Shown: one piece after another, positions 25,168 through 32,701 of the stretch
Layout: every line of letters starts with the position of its first letter
How positions within the stretch are numbered: the first letter of the stretch is position 1
Origin: CAYUCY01 sp964443525
Lineage (GTDB): Bacteria > Pseudomonadota > Alphaproteobacteria > Caedimonadales > Caedimonadaceae
NCBI GenBank assembly: GCA_964443525.1
Contig: CAYUCY010000005.1
Span: 1-45,616 of the forward strand
Direction: 5' to 3'
DNA: 45,616 nt
Notes under the pieces: generated by a model
Seen by the model: the letters and a program-made list of their open reading frames with translations, nothing else
What the model was told of the DNA's origin: nothing
Database searches by the model: none
Translations under genes and position numbers: made by a program

Positions 25168-25511
25168 CTTAGGCAAGTGAGCGAAAAACAGCTTAACAAA
25201 GTCGAGCTAACCACTTCACAAGAGCTGCGTCCGTTGGCGACTCGCGCGAATTTACTCAAAAAGGCAAAGAAGAGCAGGAAATTCCCGAAACCTGCGAGCA
25301 TCTTATCAAAAACGCAATTTTCTGCTGGAACTATCTATATCTGTCGCAAAAACTGGCTCGCATAAAAGAAAAGGAGACCCAAAGGGAATGCTTCTATCCG
25401 CCATAGCTAGCCATTCTGGCATATGATGGGACCATACGAACCTCCTTAGGCGAATATGATTTTTCTGATGATAAAGTCAAAGATTCCGTCGGAATTGTTC
25501 CTCCAGAATAA
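25168..25511 (+). pseudogene. Tn3-family transposase C-terminal remnant
   Basis: A decayed piece of a Tn3-type TnpA. One frame gives LRQVSEKQLNKVEL (25168-25209). A frameshift near 25207 leads to a second frame with NHFTRAASVGDSREF and KGKEEQEIPETCEHLIKNAI, then FCWNYLYLSQKLA. The second frame meets a TAG at 25404-25406, and the same frame resumes with LGEYDFSDDKVKDSVGIVPP up to TAA 25511. These blocks are the known end of Tn3-family transposases (LNK-E, CK-LIKNAI-CWNYLYLS, GEYDFSD-KL-DSVG). The catalytic DDE domain upstream is missing and no terminal inverted repeat was seen. Confidence 0.75.
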
Positions 25512-25661
25512 CGCCTTCATTAAAAATAAAATGAATTATGTATTTTATTCTTCATTAACCATTTATTATTTTTTTTTGTTTAAAATATTACATAAGAGAT
25601 GATCTTTAATTTTATTAATATTAAATTCTATTTTTCTGAATCAGAAAAGAAGGGAGAAGAA
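25512..25661. other. AT-rich leader of the lipase gene
   Basis: Very AT-rich, with an 8-bp hairpin AATAAAAT/ATTTTATT (25525-25532/25542-25549) around a 9-nt loop. It probably includes the lipase promoter. The frame is open from an ATG at 25599, but the ribosome site AAGGGAG supports the start at 25662. Confidence 0.4.
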
Positions 25662-27683
25662 ATGAAAAATAAAAAAATCATACCTCATACAGCATCCGTA
25701 ATTGCCTTATTGGCGGGCCAGATAAGTCAAGTTATGGCGAGCAACGTAGTTGACTTAAGAGATTTTGAGGATCAGCCCCGTTATTCCGTTGATGGGAAAA
25801 AGTATTTTGCTAGTAAGACGAATCCGAATGTTTTTTATTACTACGATGAAACAAAGAAGGATTATATTGCCGTCGGCAAAATCGGATATGAGTCAGTCAA
25901 CCCGGAAGAGCAAGCTCGTTTGAAAGCTGAAATTGACGATCTTGAAAAAAAACATGCAATATATTTAAAAAGGATATCAGATTCTGAAGATCTCTTGGCA
26001 CGGAATAAAGAGAAGGCAAGGGTGCAACTTCAAGCAATGAGTGCTGATGAGGAGCTCCTTGAAATTGCTCAGGATAAAGCCTGCCTGTTGAATACGTTCT
26101 CCGCAGAAGATGTTACAATGTATGCAAACCTTTCCGCAGCCGTTTATTCCGAGCATTATGATCAGTCAGCCATAAAGGCAGGGAAGAAAGACTCACGTTT
26201 AGACCGCGAGATCTCAGATCTTGAACAGCATCGAAGCTTGCTCCTTCAAGCCAAGGAGAGCCTCCGAAACTTTCTGAAGGAAGGGTTGAGAGGCAAAAAT
26301 CCCGAGAAGAAAGAAAAAGAGCTATTAAGAGCTTTGAATAAGCTTGGCATTCACCTCGAGAAAGGTATCGATCTTACCAAAGATGGCGATATCTCTGATG
26401 CTCAAGCGATTATTTCCAAAATTGACGGAGCTATAGAAACGACAGACAAGGAGCTTCGTGCAAAAAGACAAGTTCAAGAAGGTCAAAATCCGGAACACTT
26501 AGAACAAGTGAAAAGAGCGTTGAACCTCAGTGCCTACGGCGGTCGTTTCAATGTCGAGCATATCTTGTACCGTAACAACGGAGAATTCTCGGGTGTCATT
26601 CTTTATGACAGGGAGAATCAAGAACTCACTTTTGTGGTGGCGGGCTCAAAGTCTTGGAGAGATTGGGCCTGGAACTTTGCCGGATGGAACGGCAAGGCAA
26701 ACCCTCTGCATGGCAATTTGCATGGACTTCACATCCATACAGGCTTCCTCAGCCATTTTGAAGCGGTTCAGGATTCTTATATTGCCTTTATTCGCCCCTG
26801 GATGGAAAAATGGATAGAGGAAAACAAGGGGAAGAAGCTTTCCATCCGTGGAACCGGGCACAGTCTTGGCGGCGCTCTCGCAGAGCTTTTTACGCTCTCT
26901 GCGGTTGAAACAGCTAAAAGGGCGGGTGTCGAGCTGAAAAGTCAAGGAACTATCACCTTTGGAGCGCCTAACGTGTTCCACGGGAATGACTTGGACGGCA
27001 TTATCAAAGCTATGGGAGGGAAAGGAAACTTCCTTCGTATTCAAGATCAGTACGACCCCGTTCCTCATGCTGCTTTCTGGAGAGATTCCCCAGGCGTCGT
27101 CATCCGAGGCAATGCAGGGCTCTTCAGAGATGAGGCAGGCGTTATGCAGTTGCCTGTGCGCTTGAATCCGCACAGCTCCGGTGACTATGCGCATTTTGCG
27201 GATATCGTTTTCAAGGCTTACCAAACGAAACTTACAGCAGTGAAGAAGACCGTTGACAATTCTTCCACTCTCGAAAAGGAGCTAGAGGAATCACAGGATG
27301 GATTAGCCTCTGTCATGATGAGTATCCATAGCAAAACGGCTGCGCTTGCTAACGTTGAACAACGCAGAGAGTATCGCCAGAGCAAACTAATCGATCTCGA
27401 GAAACAGAAGACTCAAATCGAGCAAGAAGCTCTTACGGTGGCCGGCCAATTGCGAACTGCTAAAATTAGCGAAATTGAATCTCTAAAGAGACTTCTAGAG
27501 ATCTTAGCGACACGCCGTGAGACCGCAAAGCAGCAGATCGAAGACTTACAAAAGGAAGAAGACACGTACCAGGAGGAGCTTGAAAAATATCGGCGGAATC
27601 TTGAAATTGAAAGACAAAAACTCCTAGAGGGGTCTTTGCTAAAGTCAATCATGTCAGGATCTAGTCTACCTGGTCTCCAATAA
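25662..27683 (+). CDS. Secreted class 3 (fungal-type) lipase with coiled-coil flanks
   Basis: 673 residues from ATG 25662, preceded by AAGGGAG. A signal peptide covers about residues 1-27 (HTASVIALLAGQISQVMAS). Residues about 75-300 are charged and helical, with long coiled-coil potential. The lipase class 3 domain covers about 300-520: a FVVAGSKSWRDWAWNF block, the nucleophile Ser401 in GTGHSLGGALAE, Asp in QDQYDPVPH and His in NPHSSGDYAHF complete the triad. A second, continuous coiled coil (about 530-650) ends the protein. Such enzymes hydrolyse acyl esters of lipids. Secretion plus coiled coils suggests action outside the cell, possibly on host membranes, but there is no direct evidence. 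It stands downstream of transposon debris. Confidence 0.85.
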   Translation: MKNKKIIPHTASVIALLAGQISQVMASNVVDLRDFEDQPRYSVDGKKYFASKTNPNVFYYYDETKKDYIAVGKIGYESVNPEEQARLKAEIDDLEKKHAIYLKRISDSEDLLARNKEKARVQLQAMSADEELLEIAQDKACLLNTFSAEDVTMYANLSAAVYSEHYDQSAIKAGKKDSRLDREISDLEQHRSLLLQAKESLRNFLKEGLRGKNPEKKEKELLRALNKLGIHLEKGIDLTKDGDISDAQAIISKIDGAIETTDKELRAKRQVQEGQNPEHLEQVKRALNLSAYGGRFNVEHILYRNNGEFSGVILYDRENQELTFVVAGSKSWRDWAWNFAGWNGKANPLHGNLHGLHIHTGFLSHFEAVQDSYIAFIRPWMEKWIEENKGKKLSIRGTGHSLGGALAELFTLSAVETAKRAGVELKSQGTITFGAPNVFHGNDLDGIIKAMGGKGNFLRIQDQYDPVPHAAFWRDSPGVVIRGNAGLFRDEAGVMQLPVRLNPHSSGDYAHFADIVFKAYQTKLTAVKKTVDNSSTLEKELEESQDGLASVMMSIHSKTAALANVEQRREYRQSKLIDLEKQKTQIEQEALTVAGQLRTAKISEIESLKRLLEILATRRETAKQQIEDLQKEEDTYQEELEKYRRNLEIERQKLLEGSLLKSIMSGSSLPGLQ

Positions 27684-27770
27684 CGCCGTGGAAAAAGGTC
27701 GATAAAAGTCATCGCAATCGAGTGATTCGCACGAACACCTCTTTAGGCGGATACAGATAGGCTTTGAAAA

Positions 27771-28205
27771 TTAAACAGTCTCTCTTGGAAGAAGACAAAA
27801 GAGTTTTTTCTCAAGGGCTTTGAAGACTTCAAGACTTGTCGGTAAATGCTGGAATAGGTTCGCTTGATCAAGTGTAATCCAGGCAATCTCCGGATGTTCC
27901 TGAGGTTGAATCTCGCCTTCCCATTGAGTACACAAGAATGTCGGCATGATAAGGTGAAAACCCTGACATTCATAAGAATATTCAACTTCAAGGAGCGGGG
28001 TAAAAGACGTCGCATGGGTTTTGATTTTTAATTCCTCCTCAAGCTCTCGACTAAGCGCTTGAGCTGCCGACTCTCCTTTCTCAACCTTACCACCGGGAAA
28101 TTCCCAAAATCCGGGGAAAGACTTATGATCAGGCCTTTTTGCAATCAAGATTTGTCCCTTTTGATTGATAAGGACGGCAGCTGTGACATAGAGGTGAGGA
28201 AGCAC
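27771..28205 (-). CDS. mutT: MutT-like 8-oxo-dGTP diphosphatase (NUDIX)
   Basis: A 144-residue NUDIX hydrolase with the MutT pattern: VTAAVLINQKGQILIAKRP, then FWEFPGGKVEKGESAAQAL, then SRELEEELKI forming the NUDIX box, and the late WITLDQANLF motif. MutT removes 8-oxo-dGTP from the nucleotide pool and so prevents A:T to C:G changes. The start is a GTG (28203-28205) with only a weak purine-rich site. It reads leftward, convergent with the lipase. The specific substrate is inferred from similarity. Confidence 0.85.
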   Translation of the reverse strand: MLPHLYVTAAVLINQKGQILIAKRPDHKSFPGFWEFPGGKVEKGESAAQALSRELEEELKIKTHATSFTPLLEVEYSYECQGFHLIMPTFLCTQWEGEIQPQEHPEIAWITLDQANLFQHLPTSLEVFKALEKKLFCLLPRETV

Positions 28206-28273
28206 TTTTTTCTCTTTTTATTACTGAAAGTTATTAATGAAAGTTCGTTACCATACCACCGGGAAGATTCAAA

Positions 28274-28710
28274 ATGAAAGCCTGTCTTTTAACCAAATTT
28301 GCGCCGATTGCCTCAGCTCCTCTCATCACGCATCACGCGAGAGTTGGTGGTTCCGCAACCGCAGGTGGGAGAAGCGCTTATTCAGGTCTCAGCTTGTGGA
28401 ATTTACCGAACCAATCTTCATGTGGTTGAAGGAGAAGTACCAGATACGCCTCTTCCGATGGTGCTGGGTCATTAGGTTGTAGGGACGGTCGAAAGACTAG
28501 ATGTTTAGTCCCGTGGTGTGGTGGGATGGATTTACCTTAAAGCGTTCGGATACTTTCCTCAAGCTTATCCTTTTAATCAACCTAGCTCAGAATTGCAACA
28601 TGAACCTCAGCTGTAGCGACCCGATTTCATAAACGCATCGACCTGCAATCGAAGCATTTTTGGGACAGATCCAGGCTATTTCTTGGTCGCTAATGAAAGC
28701 CGCCACCCAT
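28274..28710 (+). pseudogene. Zinc-dependent alcohol dehydrogenase, decayed
   Basis: The N-terminal half of a medium-chain Zn alcohol dehydrogenase, broken several times. ATG 28274 opens with MKACLLTKFAPIASAPL. After a +1 shift at about 28340 the next frame reads ELVVPQPQVGEALIQVSACG, then IYRTNLHVVEGEVPD and TPLPMVLGH. A TAG at 28473-28475 stands where the zinc-binding GHE glutamate is expected; VVGTVERL follows. Further pieces (VPWCGG, then GYFLVANE near 28675-28700) match later blocks of the family. The remainder to 28905 contains no recognisable gene. The Cys of the catalytic zinc site (SACG) is kept but the protein cannot be made. Confidence 0.8.
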
Positions 28711-28905
28711 GGAACTCATAGAACTTTCCTATTTTGATAGAAAGAGGAACGATCCACGAGGCTTGTACCGTAGTATTATGGTCCAGCTCATGTGAGATTC
28801 TTATACATGAGATGCTCGTAAAAAAATAGCTTTGATTATCCAAGCTCCTTTGAACTTTTATGCCAGTTTATTATCCAAGAACATGCTATCATTTTAACAA
28901 TAACT

Positions 28906-30630
28906 ATGCGTAACAGGGCTGACAGCATGAACCCTTATCAATGCCTTAGAGGAGCTATTACTTTTGTTTTCCTCTTAACGAGCCCTTTTCTCTGTGCAAA
29001 AACGACGGAATATTCTCTTGTGGTCGAGAGAAAACAGGTGACGATTCTTGAAAATCCTCTTGAGAAAATTACGATCAACGACACCATCCCTGGACCGACC
29101 CTTCGATTTACGGAAGGGGATGAGGCTTTGATTCATGTCACAAATAAATTAGAAGAGCACACCTCGATTCACTGGCACGGCTTTCTTCTTCCGAGTGAGA
29201 TGGACGGCGTGCCGGGATTTAATGGATTCAGTGGGATCAATCCAGGCGAGACTTTCACCTACCGGTTTCCAATCAGGCAGAGCGGCACTTATTGGTATCA
29301 TGCACACAGCGGCACGCAGGAGCAAGACGGGCACTACGGATCGATTATTATTGATCCGAAGGAGTCGGAGCCGATTCGCTTCGACAGAGAGTACGTTATT
29401 CTTTTATCGGATTTTACGGAGGAAGAAAGCGCTTCCATTATGGCTAACCTGAAAAAGGAATCCCATTATTATAACTATGCTCAGCGGACGATCGGAGATT
29501 TTTTCGACGACGTTGCAAAGCAGGGATTTTCAAAGGCATGGAAAAACATGTCGGACTGGGCTTGGATGCGCATGTCGCCAAGCGATTTAACGGATGTTAG
29601 CGGGTACACTTTTCTTGTCAACGGGAAATCTCCCGAACAGAATTGGACGGGCCTTTTCAAGGCTGGCGAGCGGATTCGTTTGAGATTTATTAATGCTTCT
29701 GCTATGTCAACCTATGACGTACGAATTCCGGGCCTTAAGATGACGGTCGTTCAGGCCGACGGACAGAACGTTGAGCCCGTTGAGGTCGACGAATTTCGGT
29801 TCTTTATTGCTGAAACTTACGATGCCATCGTGACGCCTGCTGAGGAGAAACCCTACACCATTATCGCCGAATCCATTGATCGAACCGGCTTTGCTCTGGG
29901 CACCCTTGCTCCCCGTGAAGGCATGAGAGGAGAGCTTCCCGAGCATCGCCCCAGGGCTTTACTGACGATGGCGGATATGGGACACGGGATGGATCATGGT
30001 AGTCATGAGATGAAGATGTCGGAGGATGCTCAGGTCGACCATCATTCGGACCATATGACCCACGACGACATGAAAAGCGGGTGGGCGCAAGCAAGTACAC
30101 CACCCGGTCATCGAGCGCTCAAATACTCCGATTTAAAATTTGCAGAAGATCAAAAAGATACGCGCCCACCAGAGCGGGAGATCCTGATCACCTTGGGTGG
30201 GAATATGGAACGCTTTATCTGGACCATCAACGGTAAAAAATTTGAAGAATCTGGATTTGAACCCATTCGAGTCACTTATGGGGAGCGTGTTCGGTTAAAG
30301 TTCGTCAATGAGACGATGATGGCCCATCCCATGCACTTACACGGGATGTTTGTCCAGCCTGAAAACGGCCAATCTCAAGAGAAACTTCCCAACAAGCACA
30401 CGATGAATATTCCTCCGGGGCAGTCCTATTCGGTTTTGTTGACCGCCGATGAGCCGGGAGAATGGGCCTTCCATTGCCATATGTTGTTTCATATGGATGC
30501 GGGGATGATGACGAAATTGATCGTCTCCCCTTTTGATCCTTCAAAAAAAGGTTCTCCTGCGACAAAGGCAGAGTCTGTGAGAGCTGTGACGAAATATCAG
30601 GAGCATGGAGAACATCACCATGTCTATTGA
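28906..30630 (+). CDS. copA: Periplasmic multicopper oxidase, copper resistance protein A
   Basis: A multicopper oxidase of up to 574 residues (CopA/PcoA type), which oxidises Cu(I) to the less toxic Cu(II). An exported N-terminus (GAITFVFLLTSPFLCA) has no twin-arginine motif, unusual for this family. An alternative ATG lies at 28927. Three cupredoxin domains are visible. Type 2/3 copper ligands are HWHG, YHAHSG, HPMHLHG and HCHMLFHMDAGMM; the HCH...H...M string also provides the type 1 site. A Met/His-rich insertion at about 360-395 (MGHGMDHGSHEMKM, then HHSDHMTHDDM) probably handles Cu(I). It overlaps copB by 11 nt, indicating an operon. The name is the resistance gene copA, not the ATPase. 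Confidence 0.9.
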   Translation: MRNRADSMNPYQCLRGAITFVFLLTSPFLCAKTTEYSLVVERKQVTILENPLEKITINDTIPGPTLRFTEGDEALIHVTNKLEEHTSIHWHGFLLPSEMDGVPGFNGFSGINPGETFTYRFPIRQSGTYWYHAHSGTQEQDGHYGSIIIDPKESEPIRFDREYVILLSDFTEEESASIMANLKKESHYYNYAQRTIGDFFDDVAKQGFSKAWKNMSDWAWMRMSPSDLTDVSGYTFLVNGKSPEQNWTGLFKAGERIRLRFINASAMSTYDVRIPGLKMTVVQADGQNVEPVEVDEFRFFIAETYDAIVTPAEEKPYTIIAESIDRTGFALGTLAPREGMRGELPEHRPRALLTMADMGHGMDHGSHEMKMSEDAQVDHHSDHMTHDDMKSGWAQASTPPGHRALKYSDLKFAEDQKDTRPPEREILITLGGNMERFIWTINGKKFEESGFEPIRVTYGERVRLKFVNETMMAHPMHLHGMFVQPENGQSQEKLPNKHTMNIPPGQSYSVLLTADEPGEWAFHCHMLFHMDAGMMTKLIVSPFDPSKKGSPATKAESVRAVTKYQEHGEHHHVY

Positions 30631-31330
30631 GCGTTTCGTAGTGTTCTTTTTTCTTGCAATCTTTTTCTATCAAACGCTCTTAGCATCCGAGACACATCTC
30701 CACGGACATAAAATTTTTCATGCTTTTTGGCTGGAGCTGGAGTCCGGAGACGGAAAGAAAGGATCTGTTTTTTCCTGGGACTTTGATGGTTGGGTTGGGG
30801 GAGATGATCATAAGCTCTGGCTGAAGAGCGAAGGAGGGTATAAGAAGAATGAACTGGAGGAAGCTGAGTTCTGGACTCTTTATAGTCGGAATGTAGCAAC
30901 TTTCTGGGATTTTCAAGTAGGGGTCCGTCAAGATATGAAGCCTCGCTCCGTCACTTATATGGTGCTTGGTTTTGAAGGCCTCGCTCCCTACTTTTTGGAG
31001 ACTCAAGCTCATCTTTTTGTAAGCAAAGACAGTCATGTGAGCGCACGATTGAAACAGGGTGTTCTTGTTCTGATCACCCAAAAACTGGGCACTAAGCCCT
31101 ATTATGAAATAAATGCCTTTGCTCAGGACGTCTCAAAGCTCTATATCGGGCGGGGTTTCTCAAGTGGTGAAATCGGTTTGCAGCTCCATTATGAAATTAC
31201 GCGCGAAGTTACACCTTACATAGACTTTCATTATGAACGTAAGTTCGGCAATACGGCCTCCCTTTCCAGGCGAAGCGGGAAGGGGATCGATGACCGCATT
31301 TTCTCCATTGGATTAAAACTGATGTTTTAA
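30620..31330 (+). CDS. copB: Copper resistance protein B, outer membrane
   Basis: 236 residues from ATG 30620 (GGAG 9 nt upstream); an ATG at 30605 is an alternative with poor spacing. A signal peptide (VVFFFLAIFFYQTLLASE) is followed by a predicted beta-barrel with the CopB/PcoB pattern: FHAFWLELESG, WDFDGWVGGDDHKLWLKSEG, TLYSRNVATFWDFQVGVRQD, GLQLHYEITREVTPYIDF. CopB acts in the outer membrane with CopA in copper tolerance. It lacks the Met/His-rich N-terminal part found in many homologues. It overlaps copA at its start and the convergent LysR gene by 18 nt at its end. Confidence 0.9.
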   Translation: MSIERFVVFFFLAIFFYQTLLASETHLHGHKIFHAFWLELESGDGKKGSVFSWDFDGWVGGDDHKLWLKSEGGYKKNELEEAEFWTLYSRNVATFWDFQVGVRQDMKPRSVTYMVLGFEGLAPYFLETQAHLFVSKDSHVSARLKQGVLVLITQKLGTKPYYEINAFAQDVSKLYIGRGFSSGEIGLQLHYEITREVTPYIDFHYERKFGNTASLSRRSGKGIDDRIFSIGLKLMF

Positions 31331-32209
31331 CTGCGCTAAGCGAGGTCTTATAAAATTAATAAAGGTTCTCACATTAGATGAGAGGTGTTTTCTGCTTGGA
31401 TAAATTGCATATATGTTAGGAAAAGATAATTTGTAGTCTGATAAAATTTCAATAAGTCTCCCTTCCTGAACATAAGGGGAGGCTATAACTTTATTGATTG
31501 CAGCAAAACCAAGTCCGCTTAAAGCTGCCTCACAAAGATAGCCCATGCTATTGACGCGCAGCCGTCCTGCCGGCTTAACTTCAATTTTGCCTTCAATACT
31601 ATGCTGGAAACGCCATATATTTGCTTGGGAAATACCAAATTGTATACATTCCGTTAAAGGTAAGTCAGACGGAGTCTTAGGGATGGATCGATTCTTTAAG
31701 TAAGCAGAGCTTGCGTAAACGCCACCTTCTAATTCCAGTAGCTTGACGGCAACAAGGGAAGAATCTGGAAGATGTCCGATCCGGATGGCTAAATCAAACC
31801 CTTCTTCCACTATATCTACCATACGATTGGCAAGTTCTAGTTCAACTATGATCTCTGGATAAGACTTCAGAAACTCCATAAAGGCTTCCTTCATGAAGAA
31901 AAGGCCGAGTTCATAAGGAATTGTAACGCGGAGATGGCCTCTTGGTTTTGTATGTAAGCCTTTTATCAAATCTTCCGCATCTTGTAGATGATCAAGGACA
32001 ATAACACACTTTTCATAATAGGCTTGACCAATCGGGGTAAGGCTTAATTGACGAGTTGTGCGATTCAATAATTTTACACCAAGACGCTCTTCTAATTGAA
32101 AGATGCGACGACTAACAGTTGATTTCGGCATTCTCAAAAGTTTAGCAGCATTGGTGAAACTTTTTTGATCAACTACTTTTGCGAAAATCTGAATATCATC
32201 GAAGGTCAT
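31313..32209 (-). CDS. LysR-type transcriptional regulator
   Basis: A 298-residue LTTR. The N-terminal winged helix (about 1-60) has the classic helix-turn-helix SFTNAAKLLRMPKSTVSRRI and the LEERLGVKLLNRTTR wing; the effector-binding domain covers about 88-295. LTTRs usually control a divergent operon and their own gene. Here the divergent partner is the rhodanese-hydrolase pair, with a 144-bp spacer that holds a 19-bp palindrome. The inducer is unknown. It reads convergently with copB and overlaps it. Confidence 0.92.
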   Translation of the reverse strand: MTFDDIQIFAKVVDQKSFTNAAKLLRMPKSTVSRRIFQLEERLGVKLLNRTTRQLSLTPIGQAYYEKCVIVLDHLQDAEDLIKGLHTKPRGHLRVTIPYELGLFFMKEAFMEFLKSYPEIIVELELANRMVDIVEEGFDLAIRIGHLPDSSLVAVKLLELEGGVYASSAYLKNRSIPKTPSDLPLTECIQFGISQANIWRFQHSIEGKIEVKPAGRLRVNSMGYLCEAALSGLGFAAINKVIASPYVQEGRLIEILSDYKLSFPNIYAIYPSRKHLSSNVRTFINFIRPRLAQLKHQF

Positions 32210-32285
32210 TTAATTATTCCATTTATTAAACAGTGAATCTTAAAGTTAAGTATAGTCCATTTTATGAAACTATCCTATCTTTTTA

Positions 32286-32304
32286 TCATGACATAAGGTC
32301 ATGA
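32286..32304. promoter_or_regulatory. Candidate LysR operator
   Basis: A perfect inverted repeat TCATGAC-ATAAG-GTCATGA in the spacer between lysR and the rhodanese gene. Size and dyad fit LTTR binding sites. Binding is inferred from position only. Confidence 0.45.
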
Positions 32305-32353
32305 AAACGAAGCCAGAGTGGGTTCTTAAATTTAATAAAAGGAGACACCTAAA

Positions 32354-32701
32354 ATGTTACAATTTGGAAAAATTGATGGAGAAGCTCTAAAGCATCTCAT
32401 CGATACAAAATCAGTGAGTTCAATTCTAGATGCAAGAAACAAACAATGGGACGACAAGAGGCGGATCCCGGGTGGCATATTATTGCCTTTTGATTCCTCT
32501 TCTGAAGATATTTTACAAGCTGTTCCTGATAAATCGGTACTGATAGTCGTCTATTGTGGTTCTCAGGAGTGTCCTTTAGGGAAAAAGCTTGTAGGGAGAA
32601 TGCTCTCGGATGGTTACTTACATATCCTTGAATATTCGGGCGGCATAAAAGAATGGGCTGATACGCTGAACTTTCCAATCGAAAAGGAAGAATACTTATG
32701 A
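32354..32701 (+). CDS. Rhodanese-like sulfurtransferase domain protein
   Basis: A 115-residue single rhodanese domain. The presumed catalytic Cys68 sits in VVYCGSQECPLGKKL, and SILDARNKQWDDKRRIPGGI corresponds to the usual D-x-R-x-x-x-E/D...H/R-I-P-G-A block. Cys73 in the active loop could form a Cys68-Cys73 pair. Rhodaneses move sulfane sulfur or act as cysteine-based redox or regulatory modules. GGAG precedes ATG 32354. The ATG of the hydrolase overlaps its stop (ATGA), so the two proteins are translationally coupled and probably work together. The substrate is unknown. Confidence 0.85.
   Translation: MLQFGKIDGEALKHLIDTKSVSSILDARNKQWDDKRRIPGGILLPFDSSSEDILQAVPDKSVLIVVYCGSQECPLGKKLVGRMLSDGYLHILEYSGGIKEWADTLNFPIEKEEYL

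Noticed and set aside
25071..25301. 76-codon minus-strand frame opposite the Tn3 remnant
   Set aside because: It is antisense to readable transposase blocks on the + strand and has no ribosome site.
25599..25661. Longer lipase start at 25599
   Set aside because: It adds 21 residues before the signal peptide without a ribosome site; ATG 25662 follows AAGGGAG.
28237..28482. 81-codon frame upstream of copA
   Set aside because: It is a shifted reading of the alcohol dehydrogenase pseudogene; the other frames give the recognisable blocks.
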